Shown here: positions 61,458-64,000 of the stretch, one piece after another
Position numbering within the stretch: the first letter of the stretch is position 1
Layout of the letters: every line of letters starts with the position of its first letter
Source of the DNA: JAAYAY01 sp964563135
GTDB taxonomy: Bacteria; Planctomycetota; Planctomycetia; Pirellulales; Thermoguttaceae
Direction: 5' to 3'
Assembly (NCBI GenBank): GCA_964563135.1
Contig: CAZLWV010000014.1
Coordinates: forward strand, 13,907 to 77,906
DNA length: 64,000 nt
The notes under the pieces: generated by a model
What the model was told of the DNA's origin: nothing
The model's database searches: none
What the model saw: the letters and a program-made list of their open reading frames with translations, nothing else
Made by a program: the position numbers and the translations under genes

Positions 61458-62534
61458 ATGGCTTGGATCGTCATGTGTGGCTGGCTTGTGACGGGTGGTG
61501 CCGCTGAAGTGCATGGAGGCGAGCAACTGAGCTCGGGTGCGGATGCGGTGGAATCGCGGGTGTTCAATGTTCTTGACTACGGGGCCGTGGGCGACGACAA
61601 GACGGACAACACCGCGGCGTTTTCGGCTTGCCTGAAGGCGGTGATCGAGGCCGGAGGCGGGCGGATGTACCTGCCGGCTGGCGTCTACTGCGGCCGGATC
61701 ATCATCCCCGCCATCGAGTCACCCAAATGGATCGCCCTTGAGATCGTGGGCGAGAGCCAGCCGGCGCCCATCTTCGGCACGGTCGGACGGATCGAGCTGC
61801 TGAACAACGGTACCATCGTCAAGAGCCTCGCCACTTCTGGCCCGGCGGTCATCTCCGCCATTCCCGCCGGCTCCAAACCCGGCAGCTTCTCCGGCGTCCA
61901 CGTCGTGCTCAAGGACCTGGAGGTGAGAACCCATAACGACCCGCACATCGGCGGCATAGATCTGGAGTCGGCGCAGCAGTGCCGGATCGAGAACGTGGTC
62001 GTCAACACCGGCGTGTACAACGTGCAGGCCGCCAAACCAACCCATGGCACCAAGGGGCTGGTCACTCCGGCAATCAACAACGGAGCTTTGACGGTGCTGC
62101 GGAACGTGATCGTCACCGGGTTCCACACCGGCATCGTGGTCAACGAGCATACGGACGGCGACAACATCGTGGTGGCGAGCAACATCGACGGCTTGGATTT
62201 CGCTGCGGCCTATCATGCCTCCCGCTTTGGCCGGGTGGGGGCATACCGCTGCACCAACATGCTCACGGTGACGGGGGAGCACGCTTTTTCGATCGAGCAA
62301 TTGAACCTTGAGCATTCCGGACCGGGGCAGACGGATGACAACAACGCCTGGCAGGCCACCGTCAATGACATCAACGATCCCGGCAATCGCGGCGTCGCCG
62401 ACATCAACTACTGGGTGGTCCTGGGGAATGTGGGCGTGAGCGAGGTCTTCACCCGTAGCGGCGGCGCCTCGATCCTCGCCCGGCGGATCGGCTCCGCCCC
62501 GGCAGGCAGCAGCACCACGGGAGAGCAACGCTGA
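61458..62534 (+). CDS. secreted pectate-lyase-like (GH28-related) beta-helix protein
   Basis: A 358-aa protein from an ATG giving a signal peptide (MAWIVMCGWLVTGGAAEVHG). It carries FNVLDYGAVGDDKTDNTAAF and GGRMYLPAGVYCGRIIIP, the N-terminal signature of pectate-lyase-superfamily proteins (PF12708). Short helical rungs follow, such as IGGIDLESAQQCRIENVVVN and VLRNVIVTGFHTGIVVNEHT. The catalytic residues are not apparent. It may act on, or merely bind, acidic polysaccharide. Confidence 0.82.
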   Translation: MAWIVMCGWLVTGGAAEVHGGEQLSSGADAVESRVFNVLDYGAVGDDKTDNTAAFSACLKAVIEAGGGRMYLPAGVYCGRIIIPAIESPKWIALEIVGESQPAPIFGTVGRIELLNNGTIVKSLATSGPAVISAIPAGSKPGSFSGVHVVLKDLEVRTHNDPHIGGIDLESAQQCRIENVVVNTGVYNVQAAKPTHGTKGLVTPAINNGALTVLRNVIVTGFHTGIVVNEHTDGDNIVVASNIDGLDFAAAYHASRFGRVGAYRCTNMLTVTGEHAFSIEQLNLEHSGPGQTDDNNAWQATVNDINDPGNRGVADINYWVVLGNVGVSEVFTRSGGASILARRIGSAPAGSSTTGEQR

Positions 62535-62607
62535 ATCGTCGCGGACAACGGACGGACGAGATCATGACTTCCGTTGGTTCAACGATTTCCGTCATTGCAA
62601 CGGGAAC

Positions 62608-62706
62608 ACCGGGTCGCCCCGGTTCTTGAACCGGGGCGACGTGCGTCCCCAGAGGCTTCGCTCCACCCGCCCGTGGCGACGAACCGTGGGCGTGCCGGTT
62701 TGCCGG
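62608..62706. repeat. interspersed palindromic repeat, member B
   Basis: It has the 20-bp hairpin CCCCGGTTCTTGAACCGGGG (62617-62636) followed by CGACGTGCGTCCCCAGAGG and CTCCACCCGCCCGTGGCG, then ACGAACCGTGGGCGTGCCGG. It stands just before the second antitoxin, as member A stands before the first, so the duplicated unit includes repeat and promoter. Confidence 0.75.
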
Positions 62707-62715
62707 ATCTTCAAC

Positions 62716-62755
62716 TTGACGCCAGGCGGTTCTTCAGGTAGCATCTAATTAGATG
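62716..62755 (+). promoter_or_regulatory. promoter and operator of the second antitoxin copy
   Basis: TTGACG (62716-62721), a 17-nt spacer and TAGCAT (62739-62744), with ATCTAATTAGAT (62743-62754) over the -10. It matches the intact locus, down to the spacing. Confidence 0.7.
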
Positions 62756-62779
62756 TTAATTAAATGCGAGGGCCTTGTC

Positions 62780-63073
62780 ATGAATATCACCCGCGATATC
62801 GACTCGTTGACCCACTTCAAGCGAAACACCAGCGAGGTCATCGAACAGCTCAAAACGACCGGCCAGCCCATGGTGCTCACCGTGAACGGCAAGGCGGAGA
62901 TCGTCGTCCAGGACGCCGCGTCCTATCAGGCCATGCTCGAACTGGTCGACCGGGCCGAAGCGATTGCCGGCATCAAGAAGGGTCTCGATTCCATCGAGCG
63001 AGGTGAGGGGATTCCCGCCGAGGTCGCTTTTGCGCGTCTCCGCAAGAAGCACACAATCCCCCGCAAGGCATGA
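62780..63073 (+). CDS. orphan antitoxin, Phd/YefM family (second copy)
   Basis: A 97-aa protein differing from the copy at 55326 at only a handful of residues (MNITRDIDSLTHFKRNTSEV at the start, KKHTIPRKA at the end). The reading frame, promoter and operator are intact, so it should be expressed. Its toxin gene is destroyed (next entry). It could neutralise the toxin of the intact locus and also repress its promoter, i.e. act as an anti-addiction copy, if the proteins cross-react. That is likely given the near identity. Confidence 0.9.
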   Translation: MNITRDIDSLTHFKRNTSEVIEQLKTTGQPMVLTVNGKAEIVVQDAASYQAMLELVDRAEAIAGIKKGLDSIERGEGIPAEVAFARLRKKHTIPRKA

Positions 63074-63102
63074 AGAAGTACCGCCTCATCATCCAGCGAT
63101 GA
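63070..63102 (+). pseudogene. toxin remnant: first codons of the RelE/ParE-type toxin
   Basis: Compared with the intact locus, the original start (TGATG) has become TGAAG, and a C-to-A change one codon upstream creates a new ATG overlapping the antitoxin stop (ATGA). The frame reads MKKYRLIIQR and then a TGA at 63100-63102. Sequence after CATCCAG leaves the toxin and joins a fragment of the glycosidase gene tail. Confidence 0.75.
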
Positions 63103-63186
63103 GCTGAGCTCGCCGGCAAGCCGACCAGCTCCAGTCCTCGGCTGCGGGTCCGACATGCCACCGACCAGACCTGGCAGGCGTCGGGT
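63098..63186 (+). pseudogene. fragment of the glycosidase C-terminal coding sequence
   Basis: The stretch CGCCGGCAAGCCGACCA, CCAGTCCTCGGCTGCGGGTC and CATGCCACCGACCAGACCTG matches 54664-54776, the C-terminal coding part of the glycosidase that precedes the intact toxin-antitoxin locus, with about 33 bp missing inside. Here it follows the toxin remnant instead of preceding the antitoxin, so order was changed by rearrangement. Confidence 0.7.
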
Positions 63187-63348
63187 TCTTTGCGTTAGGG
63201 GTGCGTTCCCGTGGGACTCATCCACTCATCCACTGGCCCGTTGCCGTCGGTTGCCGGGAAAGGTAGCATGATGGCACATCTTGCCAGGCGCAGAAACTGG
63301 CAACCTCCTGGCACTGCTCACTGACCTTGCGCACGGGAACTCCTCACG

Positions 63349-64000
63349 ATGGCAAACAACTCCAGCAAAGCCCCATCACGTCGCGATTTTCTCAAGAAGG
63401 CCGGCTCCGTCGCCGCGGCTTCTTCCCTGGCGGCCGTAGGCGCTCCGAGAGTCCACGCCGCCGAGAACAATACGATCCGGTTGGCCTTGATCGGCTGTGG
63501 GGCACGCGGTACCGGCGCCGTGGCCAACGCCCTGCTGGTCAAGCAAGGACCGGTCAAACTGGTGGCCATGGCCGATGTGTTTCCCGATGTGATCGAGCAA
63601 CGGCTCAAGTACCTGCAGGGCAGCATCCAGGCCAGTTGGGATCGCACTCCGGCCGATGGGTTGGGCGCGGGTATCGATGTCCCGCCGGAGCGCCGCTTCG
63701 TTGGCTTCGACGCCTACCGCCAAGCCATGGACTGCCTGGGCCCGGGCGACGTCGCCATCCTGGCCACGCCGCCGGTCTTCCGCTGGGTCCATTTCGGCTA
63801 CGCGATCGAAAAGGGGCTCAATGTCTTCATGGAGAAGCCGCTCACGTCCGACGGACCCACGTCGCGCCGCATGCTGAAACAGGGGGAAGAGTCGATCGCC
63901 AAGAACCTCAAAGTGGGCGTCGGCCTGATGTCGCGCCACAGCCGCCCCATCCAGGAGTTGCACGAGCGCGTCAGCGACGGCGAAATCGGCGACATCTTCC
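63349..64000 (+). CDS. Gfo/Idh/MocA family oxidoreductase, Tat-exported (3' partial)
   Basis: It starts at ATG 63349 (MANNSSKAPSRRDFLKKAGS), a clear twin-arginine signal, and runs off the window end after about 217 codons. The NAD(P)-binding fold shows NTIRLALIGCGARGTGAVAN (GxGxxG), LVAMADVFPDVIEQ, VAILATPPVFRWVHFGYAIE and GLNVFMEKPLTSDGPTSRRM (the EKP motif with the catalytic Lys). Exported members are abundant in planctomycetes and are presumed sugar dehydrogenases; the substrate is unknown. A decayed C-terminal fragment of the same kind of enzyme is at 41680. Confidence 0.92.
   Translation, partial: MANNSSKAPSRRDFLKKAGSVAAASSLAAVGAPRVHAAENNTIRLALIGCGARGTGAVANALLVKQGPVKLVAMADVFPDVIEQRLKYLQGSIQASWDRTPADGLGAGIDVPPERRFVGFDAYRQAMDCLGPGDVAILATPPVFRWVHFGYAIEKGLNVFMEKPLTSDGPTSRRMLKQGEESIAKNLKVGVGLMSRHSRPIQELHERVSDGEIGDIF

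Overview
The window reads like a metagenome-assembled planctomycete, probably Pirellulales-like; this is inferred from gene content, not from a marker phylogeny. Supporting signs are high GC, many secreted or Tat-exported proteins of unknown role, DUF4838, DUF1080 and DUF4139 proteins, two HzsA-like cytochrome proteins, a LERRELLS-type N-terminal motif on an RTX protein, FloA, type III pantothenate kinase and a protein kinase fusion. A 10-N scaffold gap lies at 1049-1058, next to a chimeric contig end inside gyrB.

Layout. 1-1192: gyrB 3' end, split by the scaffold join. 1604-11667: secreted catabolic-type proteins (DUF4838, a Tat-exported GH-like barrel, a serine hydrolase-DUF1080 fusion, an HzsA-like protein, a BD-FAE esterase). 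12018-13301: outer-membrane porin. 13302-18013: an accessory ATPase island with a decayed HerA/DUF853 fragment, an intact HerA/DUF853 gene, a 16-bp-period operator-like array, an ATPase with its core deleted, and an ORC-like AAA+ ATPase with a winged helix. 18239-27704: housekeeping and membrane genes (coaX, a secreted anchored protein, floA, a membrane GTPase, an HNH nuclease, a long coiled-coil protein). 27915-32950: RTX protein with a zincin motif, HlyD-type adaptor, toroid-fold protein. 32910-41409: two glycosyltransferases, ribD, an MBL hydrolase, a small rod-like protein, an EEP phosphatase, a peroxiredoxin-Ser/Thr kinase fusion and its ACT-like partner. 41680-42010: tails of two lost dehydrogenase genes. 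42277-45837: second HzsA-like protein. 46027-62534: M28 peptidase (frameshifted) and a polysaccharide-degradation region (beta-helix protein, GH29, clan GH-A glycosidase, FG-GAP protein, two DUF4139 paralogues, pectate-lyase-like protein). A toxin-antitoxin locus is scattered through this last part as one intact copy and two partial copies. 63349 to the end: partial Gfo/Idh oxidoreductase.

How it fits together. Many products are exported glycan- or ester-active enzymes, which suggests a particle-associated degrader. The most unusual items are the peroxiredoxin-kinase fusion (39503-40963), the ATPase island with its operator array (13302-18013), and a family of palindromic interspersed repeats that travels with the duplicated toxin-antitoxin module. 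All functional statements are from reading the sequence; no database search was run.
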